Counted from the first letter of the stretch, positions 52,074 to 63,450 are shown. The stretch is DNA of 64,000 nucleotides from Dioscorea cayenensis subsp. rotundata (GCF_009730915.1 NC_052496.1:419875-483874); one strand, 5' to 3'. Translations and numbers: made by a program. Notes: a model not told the origin generated them from the letters alone.

Positions 52074-52157
52074 TATATACATCTTGTGCTTATCTTTTTT
52101 CTATTTCTTGATAAGATTTTTTTTTTTTTCTTTTTGTTGTGTTTTTTAGGTAGGAAA
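50134..52157. other. Intergenic region and HIR 5' leader
   Basis: Contains the kinase 3' untranslated region, a SINE and two long (AT)n runs (51469-51499, 52041-52071). A probable leader intron for the HIR gene has its donor GTGAGT near 51165 and its acceptor TTTTAG ending at 52149. No other gene is seen. Confidence 0.45.
50605..50815 (-). mobile_element. tRNA-derived SINE (family A, copy 3) with internal 58-bp tandem duplication
   Basis: Minus strand: GACCAAGTGGTCTATTGATAG as head, TGTGTGAGTAGTAATTGTGT as body and AAGACTTGTGCACACCCC near the 3' end, in the same order as the SINE at 11060. The 58-base block beginning GCATTGGGGTCACTTACACA (50676-50733) is repeated with a few changes at 50734-50791. 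Confidence 0.5.
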
Positions 52158-54141
52158 ATGGGACAGCTTTTCTGTTGCTTACAGGTTGAACAATCAAATG
52201 TGGCCATCAGAGAAACTTTCAGGAGGTTTGATGATGTTCTTGAGCCAGGATTTCACTGTCTTCCCTGGTTTTTAGGGAAAAGAGTTGCAGGTTATCTTTC
52301 ACTCCGAGTGAAACAACTCGATGTTCGTTGTGAAACAAAGACAAAGGTTTATTTTCTTATCATTAACTTAGTGCACGAAATTATGTTCGAATGTTTCTCT
52401 TAAAATTTACTGAGGAATGCAATGTTAATTGCTTGAAGGGTGTTTATTCAAGTAAAAGAAATTGAAGTTTCCGATGATTTTGGTTGTTAACATTAGTATC
52501 ATTTCATAGTATTCTTAAAGTTTGGTGTGAATTGTTACATGTATTACTTCTGGCAAACAATTTTTCATTTGTTCGACAAGAATCTGAAGTACAAAATTAT
52601 GGTTTGCCACAATGTATTAGTTTTCTCAACCCTTCTCACATACAATTCTTGTTTCTGTTTTCAGGATAATGTATTTGTTACTGTTGTTGCATCGATACAA
52701 TATCGTGCAATAGCTGAAAGAGCATCTGATGCTTTCTATAAGCTCAGCGACACAAGAGGGCAAATCCAGTCATATGTTTTTGATGGTATTGAAAGTTGAA
52801 ATTTCGAGTTTGAGATGATTTATAAATTCACAGGCTGGTTTCTAGAATTATGATATACTGATAAACTAACTATGCTTTCTTTTTCAGACTTATAGATTTC
52901 TTTAGAATAGACAAAATTTTAAAAAATATCCTACAGCATTGTTATAACATCTTTTCTAATTCATTTTTGAAAATTCGAGCATTTTTATGGGGAACAATAG
53001 ACAAGTATTGTTTGCAATATCATTTTCGCTTTGATCACTTATGTCAAATTTGTGTGGAATTCATTCTCAAGACCTGTAAGTGGATGTTTCTTGACAAATG
53101 AAACTTGCACTGGATAATGGACTAGCTTACAATATGCTTTAATCATATTATTCTTCGCTTCTGAATGTGTATCGACGATTATTAATGTCAATAAACATCG
53201 AATCTGCTGAGTCAAACAAAAATTTTCTGCTGTTGTTCAGTGATAAGGTCCAGTGTTCCTAAGCTGGATTTAGATGATATTTTTGAGCAAAAGAATGATA
53301 TTGCAGAGACTGTGAAAGAGGAGCTGGAAAAGGTAATAAAGTTCTTCTTCAACAAAATGTTTACCACTCTACTCAAATGCATTTTGTTACATATAACTTC
53401 ATGCCCTCTTAATAAAACCTACTTATATGCATGTGTTACACAGGCCATGGCAGCATATGGCTATGAAATTGTCCAGACACTTATCGTGGATATCGCGCCG
53501 GATGAGCGTGTTAAGAGAGCAATGAATGAGATAAATGCGGGTAAGCTTACATCATTTCTTTCCCTTGATTGTGTGACATAGTGAGGTTTTCTAGCCATTG
53601 TTTGCTGCATTGATCAATTCATTTTATTGTTCACATTAACTGAATTCATCTTTGTAAATCTAAAAACAAGCTCTCTTTATGTTAAGGTAACTTAAAAGAG
53701 TGATGCAAATATATTTAGATTTGAACATTTGCTATTGCATTGGATCAATAATGCTCTGAATTATTTAAAACAGCGGCGAGACTCCGAGTGGCGGCTACTG
53801 AGAAAGCCGAAGCTGACAAGATACTGCAGATCAAGCGAGCGGAAGGAGACGCGGAATCTAAGTATTTAGCAGGTCTGGGTATTGCACGGCAGCGTCAGGC
53901 CATTGTCGACGGACTCAGGGACAGTGTGCTTGCTTTCTCGCATAATGTACCAGGAACAACTTCAAAGGATATCATGGACATGGTTCTGGTTACTCAGTAT
54001 TTTGACACCATGAAGGAAATTGGAGCCACTTCAAAGGCATCTTCAGTTTTCATTCCCCATGGTCCTGGTGCTGTGAAGGACATTGTTTCACAGATAAGTG
54101 ATGGTCTTCTCCAGGCCAACACTATCATCCCTACTGATTGA
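52158..54141 (+). CDS. HIR: Hypersensitive-induced reaction protein (HIR), SPFH/band-7 family
   Basis: Five exons: 52158-52346, 52665-52785, 53241-53332, 53444-53540, 53774-54141, giving 288 aa, the usual HIR length. The start [17 protein letters not shown] has Gly2 and Cys6/Cys7 for likely myristoylation and palmitoylation. The SPFH core is intact ([75 protein letters not shown]). A coiled-coil-like Ala/Glu stretch follows ([20 protein letters not shown]), and the end is [11 protein letters not shown] proteins oligomerise in plasma-membrane microdomains and take part in hypersensitive cell death and NLR-associated immunity. The ATG at 52158 follows the leader-intron acceptor by eight bases. 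Confidence 0.95.
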
Positions 54142-54654
54142 AACTGCTACTCAAATTTAATTTTTCCCATTTTTGAATGGTTTGATTGTATGACCTGAAT
54201 ATCTTGTTTTTTTCTTAAGGTACATCAAAATGAGACATTCAAATTGAGTATCAAAATGAGTTCTACTTTTTAACTTCTTTTTGAAATATGCAAAAACAGA
54301 AGGTGAAGGTGAACTTGGAAGGAATGTTATCAAATTTAGAAGTTATATTAATATTTTTTTAAATGTAATATAGGTAAACCATATTAGAGATGTGCACAAT
54401 TGTGAAATTAATCTCTCAACATACATACATGTGTCTTCAATTTGTGTGGATAGAGGATCGAATCCACGTTCTTAACATAACACAAATACTCTATACAGAA
54501 ATTTCGAACAATCTATCGTATTTTTAACTCTAAACGGATAAATATAAATCAAAGTTAAATGAGAGGCTGAAAAGTGAAGTAAACTACAATTTCTATTTTT
54601 GAAATATCTGAATTAAATTTAAATACAATTTACAAATAATATATATATATACAG

Positions 54655-54834
54655 ACCGCCGGCCTAATAGCCTAGTGGTACCGGGTCCCAAAGAGTTTCA
54701 TGGAGGTCGCGTGTTCGAGCTTTGCTCCACGCGATGCTTTGTGCTTGAGTGAGGATGCTGTGGAGCGATGCTCTGGAGTCTGTCCTTGACTTCCCCCAGT
54801 GATGGGACCGTGACATATATCGTTCTGTGTCAAA
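54655..54834 (+). mobile_element. tRNA-derived SINE (family B) with target-site duplication
   Basis: A box TAGCCTAGTGGTACCGGG near 54668 and B box GTGTTCGAGC near 54711 give a tRNA-like head. The body is GC-rich relative to its flanks. Both sides end in the same (AT)n-ACAG sequence (ending 54654 and 54856), consistent with target-site duplication. It differs in sequence from the three family-A SINEs. The rest of 54142-54907 is HIR 3' untranslated region and AT-rich DNA without a gene. Confidence 0.6.
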
Positions 54835-55436
54835 ATATATATATATATATATACAGATCCATAAAGAAAGAATTGACCAAAATTGTCTCATTTCATTATA
54901 AAATTTAGGGAAAATTACTGTTCACCCCTCGTAATTTTCAAAACTTCCCAAAAACCCCCTCCTACTTTTACACACCACGAACAGCCCTTCCGTTAGTGTT
55001 TAACTTCCCTTTTACCCCCTACCGTTCACTTCAAATGGGTCCATGTTGTGAAATCCCATTTTTGGCCACGAAAAATGGTGGGAAAGGAAAGCGCCAAAAT
55101 CACGTCATGTTCGACCTTTTTGAAGGGCTTTCTAGCTTGGTTTCGATAGAAAATGGCAAGGAGTTACATTACATCTTGTTGTTCTCCTCATTATCATACC
55201 CGAAATATATAAATCGGTTTCTCGAACAGAAAATGAAATTGATTTCCATCGGATTGGTCGAGTGCACTTCATCTTCAAATGAGTCGTAGTCGATTTTTAT
55301 TGTCGAGGCGAGCATGTGCCATTGTCGTCTTCTCGTTTATGGTTGTAAAGTTGTATTACGAGAAGACGATTCGACGAGTTCATTTCGTTGTAAAAGTTCT
55401 TCTCGTTTATGGTTATCTATTTGTATATTTTTAAAT

Positions 55437-55600
55437 AATGTTTTAACTATTTGCTATTATCCGTTTAAATATTTTTTACTAATATGTTTAATAATTATCA
55501 TATCCGTTTAATACTTCCCATCTCCGTTTAACATTATCTTTACATGTATAACTATTCATAAACGTGTAAATTCTCAAAGTCTCTGCGTAAAAGCGGTGAT
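55437..55600 (+). repeat. ~21-bp motif array in transposase copy A spacer
   Basis: ATCCGTTTAAATATTT, ATGTTTAATAATTATC, ATCCGTTTAATACTTCC, CTCCGTTTAACATTATC at about 20-base spacing on the + strand, the sense strand of the transposase. Confidence 0.65.
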
Positions 55601-55837
55601 CTTTTTCGTTTGATCCGAATTGTTGGCATGTGGCGCGTGGCGGTGGCGAGGTTATGGTATCCGTGCGTGAAAATTAATGGCGGCATTAATTCTTATGCGC
55701 GTGACTATAAATCTCGAACACCCGATTCGTTCTCATCGATCGATATCGGCGATCGTGCGTTTAACTTTTTTTCTCGGATCACGAAGAGTCGACTGCTTGT
55801 GGACTTCACACCATAAATAACCGGGAAGAACCCTCCC

Positions 55838-55923
55838 CATGGACAGACCACTCCTCGTCGTCCTCATCATCCTCCTCCTCCTCCTCCTCCTCTTCCTCCT
55901 CTTCCCATGGACAGACCACTCTA
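55838..55923. repeat. CTC-rich tract between 17-base direct repeats
   Basis: CCATGGACAGACCACTC occurs at 55838 and again at about 55906, enclosing a CTC/CTT-rich tract. The 104-residue open frame over it (poly-Leu) is therefore low complexity. Confidence 0.75.
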
Positions 55924-56482
55924 TCACGAAAGGATGTTTCGTGAGCCTTCTTCCTTATCTTGAGAATCGATTAGCCGTAATCACCGAACTAGTTAAACTA
56001 TCTTTTTCACGCCCTGAGCGAAGTCCTCTCATAATTGCACGAATGCGAGAGGATTCTCCGGTGATGGATGACGGGAAAGCAATTAAGAGAGCATTTCGAC
56101 TTGGGTATGAAAAGAAAGTTTTTCACGTATTGCGTGATTGCGGAGGATTCTAGAGGAGGAGATCGTGAAAACATCCTTTAAAGACGAGGTTGACATTTAC
56201 CACTTGAGACTTTTACATTAGCGTTTAAGAAAATTACGTCGATGTACTAGCTATTACGTTCTGTGTTTAACTATCAGGATCGTCGTTTAAGTCCTACCAT
56301 GACACATTGATTAATAGTCGTTTTCATGAATGTGTGTTGTTTAACCTTTTTTTAATGTTATGCGTTTTGCGAGGTTCAAGTTGATGCGCTTGTTATGCGA
56401 CCGCTGTGAGCGTTCGAATGTCTGAGACACTTGTTTCGTTATCACGAGGGTCGAGTCGTGAGTGTCCAAAGTCCGAGCGGAC

Positions 56483-56540
56483 GTTGTAAATGTTGTAAAT
56501 GTTGTAAATCTTTGTAAATGTTGTAAATGTTGTAAATATT
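56483..56540 (+). repeat. (TTGTAAATG)n minisatellite
   Basis: About six imperfect 9-base units of TTGTAAATG/TTGTAAATC within the spacer of the transposon region. Confidence 0.8.
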
Positions 56541-56969
56541 TTTATAAATAAAAGCGAAAACAATCGTATTTGTTGTGAACTTACGAAATTTAAGCAGAGA
56601 CCTAGTAAAAAAACAATGTGGGAAACAAAAAAAGCGTCATTGTAAACAATAGAAAAAAAGTTAAACAATACTCGAGTTACTCTTTAAACAATGACAGCGG
56701 TGTTTAAGAAAATACGTAAATATGTTTTAAGCGAGTGACCCGGGGAGGTACCCATCTAGCGACGCGATGTCGATGAAAGCATTCGATTTAAACAATAACA
56801 TATTATTTACATGATATAGACTTTAGTTAAGCAGGTTAACCGTTATTTTTAAACACTATATGTATCTGTTTAAACATAAAAAAAGCTTAGCGTTTACGAG
56901 AGACTCGTGTTGAGTTGAGAACTTTCATTCGAGCGATGACAACATGTCTTCCTCGCGACAATGACATAT

Positions 56970-59740
56970 ATTTCCCTTTTTTTGCCCTTGGGATGGAGGG
57001 AAAAAAATACCGCCCAATCACATCACGTCTAGTCTAACCTCTATGCATACAAGCTGTGCACTTTTTTTGTTTGCGATTCAGCTGCTGTTTGTTCTTTACA
57101 TCTTCTACTTCTTCTTACGTCGTCTTCGTTTTGTTCTTCATTTCATTTGGTTTTATACGATTTGGTTTTCGACCGATATATTATGGAGAGTTTTTTTGTG
57201 GTATTGCTAGATTCAGCGGGGAGGGAAGAGTGCTAATGTTCGCAGCTCGAGACTTCTTGGGAATTGGTGTTAGGTGAGATATGTGAGCGATGGGGTCTCG
57301 AAGTTTCTCTTGTCGGGGGTTAAGTTCATCACACGGATGGATATAAAAGCGGTTTGCCCGATAGAAAAGCGATGTTGACTTCCAGTCGGATGTGTCACGT
57401 CCACTCCATCTTCAAATGTCTTTGTAGTTGATCTTGTCGTCGAGGGCGAGAAAAATGTGCTATTGCCGAATCCTAATGAAAAGCGAGGTTTACTCGTTGT
57501 AAGTTCCTTTTCTTTTAATTATTCCGGTTATGCAGGGGTCAGTTATTGTTTAAATATGTCAAAAGTCATTTGGTTAACATATTAGTACTAGTCCTTTCGT
57601 TATTAGTTAATTGTTTAAGTATTTAATTTAACGTTTAACTATTGTCATTATCGCTTAAACATTGTATTCTCCAGCTTAACATATTGATCTTTTCATTTGG
57701 TGAAGTGTTGGCGGGGAATTCGATTACTGCGAGTGCTCCCATTCATCCCCATGGTGACCACGGCGGTGTGGGATGTCTTCCTTCCTCGTCGGATCATTAC
57801 GAAGTGTTGTCGTTGGATATTGGTCAGCGTTTTTGGCGGTGTCGAACATTTCGAGGGATGTACTTGAAATCATGCGATCAAAAGGAATTTTTGACTTCAA
57901 ATTCATAAAGAGCGAAAAAAACATCGGGTGGTGTGGAATGCTGCTGCCGATGGTTGTCGTTAGCGCCTTCATGCATCAAAAGAGTATAACAAAAAAATAC
58001 TTTCGAATCAAGACAATCAACCCGTCGCACACTTGCGGTGGTGGCGTAGGTTCGGCGTCACATCCGAGCGTCCAAAAAAATGGGTTAGCGCACGAGTGAT
58101 TCGAAGCTCGAGGGACCGTCCCTTATGCAAGGCCATCGACATTCGAGAAGGACATGTTGCGGGAACATGGTGTCCACATACCATACTAGCGAGCTTGGTT
58201 GGGAAAAGAGCATGCCGGGTGGTCCTCGGCAGCGGTGACATCTCCGGTATATTGTTTGCTTTGGTATGTGGATAAGGTGGGTGAGACAAATCCGGCGGCG
58301 TTGCGATCGTGGAGAGAGGCGGTGATCGTTTTTAAGCGTGCATTCTTTTTCTTTTCGGTAGCGTGTATTGTGGGATTCGAGAGGGCTTGCGGGCGGCTAG
58401 CTTTGTTTCTCGATGGTACCCGCCTCCTTGGAAAATATCGGGGTACACTCTTTGGGTGCCAGCGGGGAAAGATAGTAACAATGGTTTTTTTCCACGTCGC
58501 CTTGGTATAGTCGACAGCGAGACCCGATGCCAATTGGACTTGGTTCAGTATCTAAGTTGGGCGATGCCTTATCACGAGGTGGAGATTATCATGAGATAAT
58601 TACCTTCGTGTCGGACGAGTCGAGGGCCTTGTGGCGCAGTGCGAGAGTCTTCCCTTCTTCGCCACATGCGTCTTGTCTTCGACATTTGGAGGCCAATTTT
58701 ATGAAAGCGATGTCGGACTTGGGAAGGCGTTGAGGGAGAGTCTTTGGTCTATATGCTTCCGCATTGCGTGGGCATCCACGGCTAAAGATTTCGATGATCA
58801 CAGTGAATGAGCTGCGAGGCCATATCACCCGAAGCTCATCATCTGGTTGATTAATAAATCGGATATGGCACATTGGTCGAATTATCATTCGGGAGGTGAT
58901 CGTTGGGGTGAGATGTATTCGAGCGTCGCGAGTCGTTCGATGCTTGGATCAAGGAAGCTCGTCATTTCTGGGTGGCGAAAATGGTCGACTCCATAAGATG
59001 CTGCGAATGTTGATTTACACTTAACATTTTTGTATTACCCTTTAAACATTCTCAATCTTTGTTTAATTACACTTTTCGACTTTAAATATTAATCATTTCG
59101 TTTATTTAATTACGATAATGTTTAAACATGTTGACGAATTATTTAACCATCACTGTCTTTGTTTAACCTTATTTGCGGGGTTCAGAGTTGATGCGCATGT
59201 TATGTAGCAGGCGTGAGCAGCGACCAAATGGGAGACCTACTTATGCCCGGACATACATTCGAAGTTAGAGATCATTGTTGAGGGCGGTCGAAATCTTCGT
59301 GTTGAGTCGTTGTGTCGATGATCGTTCTGAAGTGATCGACCCGATCGCGGCAACTCCGTGGATCTCGCCATCGAGAACTTGTTCATGTCGAAGGTGGCAA
59401 GTTTATGGTATCCCTTGCGAAACATGCTTGCGCGGCAATAATGCGAGCAGGACACCAGCGTACATCGATTTATGAGCGGGTACTTCAGCGTCGACAATTA
59501 CAAAGCTGGCGTACAAGGAAGCTATATTCCCCGATACCCAGCGATGGCGGGCCTTGAGGGCGAAATCGTGAGCTTCGTTTGCGACCGCTTTGTGACTAGA
59601 AAGGCGACTGGGCGGCCTGAGGCGAAAAGAGGATCGAGTCGCGGCGTTTGATGTCCGCGAGTTACATTGCGGCCCGTTGCCGAGGATCGAGTCGCGATCG
59701 GCGATCTTGCTGATGAAAGCTGTCGCCCGACTAGGCATTG
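56970..59740 (+). pseudogene. MULE transposase, copy B (frameshifted)
   Basis: Recognisable MuDR-type transposase pieces occur in order across changing frames. They are GIFDFKFIKSEKN and YFRIKTINPSHTCGG (DNA-binding N-domain, 57880-58037), RPKKWVSARVI (58071), VGETNPAA and LFLDGTRLLGKYRGTL (start of the DDE core, first Asp near 58413), GIVDSE (58506), YHEIITFVSD and HASCLRHLEANFMK (58596-58715), RWGEMYSS and KMVDSIR (58900-58999). A spacer intron (about 59010-59176) follows, then ATKWETYLCPDIHS and a SWIM-type zinc finger beginning CSCRRWQVYGIPC (59377). At least five frame changes and several stops disable it. The frame is lost at the SWIM His, one base after the third Cys. The end is about 59740. 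Confidence 0.75.
57535..57690 (+). repeat. ~21-bp motif array in transposase copy B spacer
   Basis: TTGTTTAAATATGTC, TTGGTTAACATATT, TTGTTTAAGTATTT, ACGTTTAACTATTGTC, TCGCTTAAACATTG and CAGCTTAACATATT in sense orientation, inside a likely intron (donor GTAAGT near 57497). A second such array occupies 59016-59170 before the last transposase exon. Confidence 0.6.
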
Positions 59741-61014
59741 TTAATAAACCGGCGATGGCGGGGAAACATTGTGTATTTATAACGAATTGAATGTATTTAC
59801 GGAGACATTGTTATTTTAAGCGGATACTGCTGTAATTTGAAATATTTCAAGCGATGTTTAAGCGATGAATTGAATTGTGTATTGATGGGCGACTTTCCAT
59901 ATTTAGTTAAACAATAAGTGCATTCATTTAAGCGAGAGAAAGTGTTATTTTTAAGCGGGTACACGTAATTTGAAATATTTAAAAGCGATGTTTAAGCGAT
60001 ATATACTATATTTAAACAATGAAAAGTGAAATGTACACAAGCACAGCGTAAATTAAACAATGAAATAAAACCGAATGGAATTTAACCCAGCTTTACAATT
60101 CAAAACAAACAAAATTTACATTAAGGTATACAAGTCATGTTCTTGAACACGAAAACAATGAATTGAATTTGTCGAGTTACATTTGAAAACAAAATTGACG
60201 ATCGGATATACTGAGACATGTTATTCAAAAAGCAAATTTAACCCAGCTTGTGCGACCCCCTTTGTCATGGGCCATGGTGCCCTCCCCTCCTTAAGTATCC
60301 GGGTAACATACCGTGTCCCGAGGTAAGGAGCGTACATGCTGCGGTGGCCGTAACTTCTCACCCCTACGATGGTGCTCGATAAACCGCATGGCGTGAGGCA
60401 GGCGCGATCGGCGCTTCCTTGTTTTTAGGCGTGGGGTTTTACGTATGCCGTGCTGGCGGGTACTTTCACGTCGCCGACTCGCCTAACTCCATGATCGACA
60501 CAAAGGTCGAATAGATTCATTGTCGAGATATGCAAGTCGAGATTAGAATACCGATTTAAATACCAAGCAGATATTAATCGGACGTAATTAAAGAACTTAC
60601 CATGTCAACAGCGTCCTTATCGTACCCGGACATGAAGAATAATGCTGTATTCTTGATTATCATTGTCGGGGACGGCGACATGGAAGTGGCCATTCATGAT
60701 TATCGGGAGGATGACAATTTGAACTTCATGCGAGTTGCGCACGGCATCCCGATCATAGCCATAATTGTGTCGTATGCGTCGTCACGCTTTGGCATAAGCA
60801 GTATGAGCGATCGATGATGGGCGGCGCTTCTTGTAAGGATATGGCTCTTTGCTCGGCGACTTTTTGTATTATGCATCTGAGCGTCCATCACATCATCGAT
60901 GACCGTCTCCTTCCCCTCAGCGGCGTGTATAACTCAGTCGGCGTGTGGTCTTGGCAGCGTCGTTCTTCCTACGGCGAGTCTTTGAGGATTAAAGCGATAT
61001 GAGATATTAGAAGA

Positions 61015-61190
61015 CCATATTGTATAATATTTAAATGATATTATCAATTGTTACATGATATTATATATAATTAAGCGGTAAAGGCGAAAACTTAAATGAT
61101 AACATAATGGTATTAAACACTATTAGGTAATAGTTAAACACTATAAGAAACCCTTTAAACAATATCATAAAAAGCGTTACACTTACCCGT
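61015..61190 (-). repeat. ~21-bp motif array in Ulp1 gene spacer 1
   Basis: On the minus strand GGTAAGTG (donor-like) opens a spacer with TGTTTAAAGGG, AGTGTTTAACTATT, AGTGTTTAATACC, ATTTAAGTTTT, ACCGCTTAATTAT repeated about every 20 bases, matching the spacer motif in the transposase gene. Confidence 0.55.
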
Positions 61191-62282
61191 CCATAGTGCG
61201 GTTGAGGAAGATCCTCATCAACTCCTGCTTTCGTATTTGTTAAGGCGACTCGAGGCCAACCCATTTCTTCTTCTTGAATAAAAAGCTTTCCGAGCAGTAT
61301 GGTCGATTTTTTTGATTGGCCTTGATCATCTCTCTCGTTGCTCGGTCGGGGTCTTCATCGAGCATCTTCCTTGGATGCGGGGGACGATGGCGGCGAGCAT
61401 CAGCTGCGAACACATCCTTACATTGTTGTTCTTGTTGTGGGATTGTGTGCGGCCCCGATCTTGAGGGACGGCGGCGGCATCAACCGCGAGACACTTCCTT
61501 AACTTGTTCTTGACCTTGAGGATTGTGTCCATCTTTGATGCACGCAATCTCGGCCGGGGATTCAGCGGGTCGGCGATTCAGTCGAGAGAGAGTCAGCGAC
61601 CTTCTCGACCGCGGCAGCAGCCACATCATCTCGATGTCCTCCACCGTCGTAGCCATGTCATCAGCGGCGGCAGACTCGATACTGACATCGGCCGCCCGAT
61701 GGTGTTGCTATTGTTCATCGTCGGTCGGCGGTGGAGACGAGGCGATATTATTCTCCTCTTTTTCGCAAGTCTCTTGAATGTGGCCGCCTTGGAATGACCT
61801 TCCGATGATGTCGTCGTCGTCGAAATTCCGGCGCCTCGTTCGTCCGGGTGCTCGGTTCTTTCGAGGGATGGCGCGGCCGGTTGTGAAACGTCCTTCGAGC
61901 GCCTCCACGCGGCGACAAGCCCGGGAAACTTCGATCGTCAATATCTGGCATACTGCGTAAGAGTTGCGGTGACATCTTAGCCCAATGTCACGGTGGGAAA
62001 TTTGCCCGCGGTCGGAGGGGCTGCCATGGTCGGGGGGCCCCTATCGTTGTCGTGGTAGGAGGGTTGTTGCGATCTGCGGGGTAGGGGAGGGCTTCTCGGC
62101 GTCGAGGAATCGTCGTGGCGTGGTGGGGTGGAAGTAGGAGAGCAGGCGTCCGGTAGCGCGCGATAGAGGCTGCCCTCTCGTCACGCCTTGAGCTAGTGGT
62201 TCGGGAGCGATGGCATCCATCAGTCGGTTGGCGCCAACAAATATTTCTTCTTGACGTCGCAGGAACCCGATCTCGAGAAACT

Positions 62283-62440
62283 ATATATTTAAGCGTTATA
62301 GAATATAATTAAGCGGAGAGCGAGAATATTTAAGCGGTTATTAATAATAGTTAAGCGGTAAATACTAAAGTTAAGCGCTAAAAAAACAATGTTTAAACAT
62401 TAAAGACTTATGTTAGACATTGTCCATGATTTATTACCTC
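62283..62440 (-). repeat. ~21-bp motif array in Ulp1 gene spacer 2
   Basis: On the minus strand: AGCGCTTAACTTTAG, ACCGCTTAACTATT, ACCGCTTAAATATTC, TCCGCTTAATTATATT, ACGCTTAAATAT. The CGCTTAA cores are 19-22 bases apart. This is the clearest of the arrays. Confidence 0.7.
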
Positions 62441-63269
62441 TTTTTCCATCGGCGATGACAAGCTCGTTTCTCACAGTCGCTTGCTTAGGTAAGTACTTTC
62501 AGCGTAGTAGCGACATCCTTGGGATCTTGCGAAAGCGGACTTTCTTCCCCGTTCGGTCATCTCGTAAAAACCAGGGACGTTAAGCGCGACCAGAGCAACC
62601 CTTAATGTACCACGTGTTGGTCTTCTTCCCGGCGCATCTATCTTGCACTCGGGCGGCCGCTTGTGGAATATCCTCCATGCAAGCCACTTGTGCGTCGCCT
62701 GCGCCCGTGCGTGTCGCCCCATGGTGGTAGATCATCGGCGTAATCAGCGATCCGATTCGGAACCGAGCATGATGTATTTGGGAAGAGGGCTGTCCCCGTG
62801 AAGTACGCCGTCGGGAGTTTGACAAAATTATCTTCTTCTCCCTCTGTCGAACAAGTTGCACGAGTGCTCTTGATGGAGTCTCGTGTCTCTCGTGGGTCTT
62901 TGATGAGATCACCCAGGCCTTGAGCAGCGACTGGTTTTCTTCTTACGAAAGACCAGCTGCGTCGCCATCGCTAGCCCTGAGACCAAGAGCGAGGGCCACA
63001 TCTTGAGGTGCGAAACTTCGGCGAGCTTTCCCGATCCTCGAATTTATTGAGTGCGACCATCGTACGCTTTGCAAAAGAGAATCAAGAAGGGCCCTCTCTT
63101 GGTATATGGCTTCGAGCTCGATGAGCCGCATAAGCGGTGTCCCTTCGAATAATCTCCCGAGTGTCGAGGGGTCGTGTTAACTTTCGATTCGACTAAGGTC
63201 TCCTGGCCGGTGTCAAATAGCAGCGCCCATTAACTAGGTTGACCGCCGTAATCACAAGCTGCGGTATTG

Positions 63270-63450
63270 ACAAAAGTTTAAGCGTTAATATAAGGTTTTT
63301 AAGCGGTAAACTCTCGGTTATTAAGCAGAGATATAAAATGTTAAGCAGAGACCCATTTTGTTAAGCAGAGGCAGGGAATACTAAGCAGAGACAACAAATG
63401 TTAAGCTGTAACATCTCATTTCTTAAGCGTCGACCTCGTTTGTAAAAGCG
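63270..63450 (-). repeat. ~21-bp motif array in Ulp1 gene spacer 3
   Basis: On the minus strand: ACAGCTTAACATTTG, CTCTGCTTAGTATT, CTCTGCTTAACAAAAT, CTCTGCTTAACATTTT, CTCTGCTTAATAACC, ACCGCTTAAAAACC, ACGCTTAAAC, spaced about 20-24 bases. Confidence 0.7.

Larger units (their letters stand above)
55060..56480 (+). pseudogene. MULE transposase, heavily deleted copy A
   Basis: It aligns by eye with copy B at three places. The upstream block GGGAAAGGAAAGCGCCAAAA (about 55080) pairs with GGGAAAAAAATACCGCCCAA (about 56998). The N-terminal segment ATATAAATCGGTTTCTCGAA...TTCCATCGGAT (about 55206-55256) pairs with 57341-57390. GGTTCAAGTTGATGCGCTTG (about 56372) pairs with the first bases of copy B's last exon (59178). 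Nearly all of the catalytic core between them is missing or unrecognisable. A CTC/TCC-rich stretch at 55850-55910, bounded by two copies of CCATGGACAGACCACTC, sits in the middle. Confidence 0.45.
60240..63200 (-). pseudogene. ULP1: Transposon-borne Ulp1-type (C48) cysteine protease relic
   Basis: Minus-strand pieces in order. About 63140-62940: LIELEAIYQERALLDSLL then FAPQDVALALGLRA, resembling the plant-mobile-domain-like N-part of transposon Ulp1 proteins. About 62640-62470: CAGKKTNTWYIKGC and CRYYAESTYL. 62270-61200: a long low-complexity Arg/Ser/Pro-rich segment. 60990-60600: IIMNGHFHVAVPDND, carrying the catalytic His and Asp, and SGYDKDAVDM. 60420-60260: KQGSADRA then MRFIEHHRRGEKL in another frame. 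C48 proteases remove SUMO-like tags. The family expects Asp-Cys-Ala at the active site; here the codon at 60404-60406 reads CGC (Arg) instead of TGC. Stops and frame changes show it is dead. Confidence 0.65.

Noticed and set aside
55839..56153. 104-codon + strand frame with a poly-Leu start resembling a membrane segment
   Set aside because: The hydrophobic run is a translation of the CTC-rich tract between two direct repeats, and the rest has no recognisable domain.
61504..61975. Overlapping Arg/Ser-rich frames on both strands
   Set aside because: They come from the GC-rich low-complexity middle of the Ulp1 relic; none has an independent domain.
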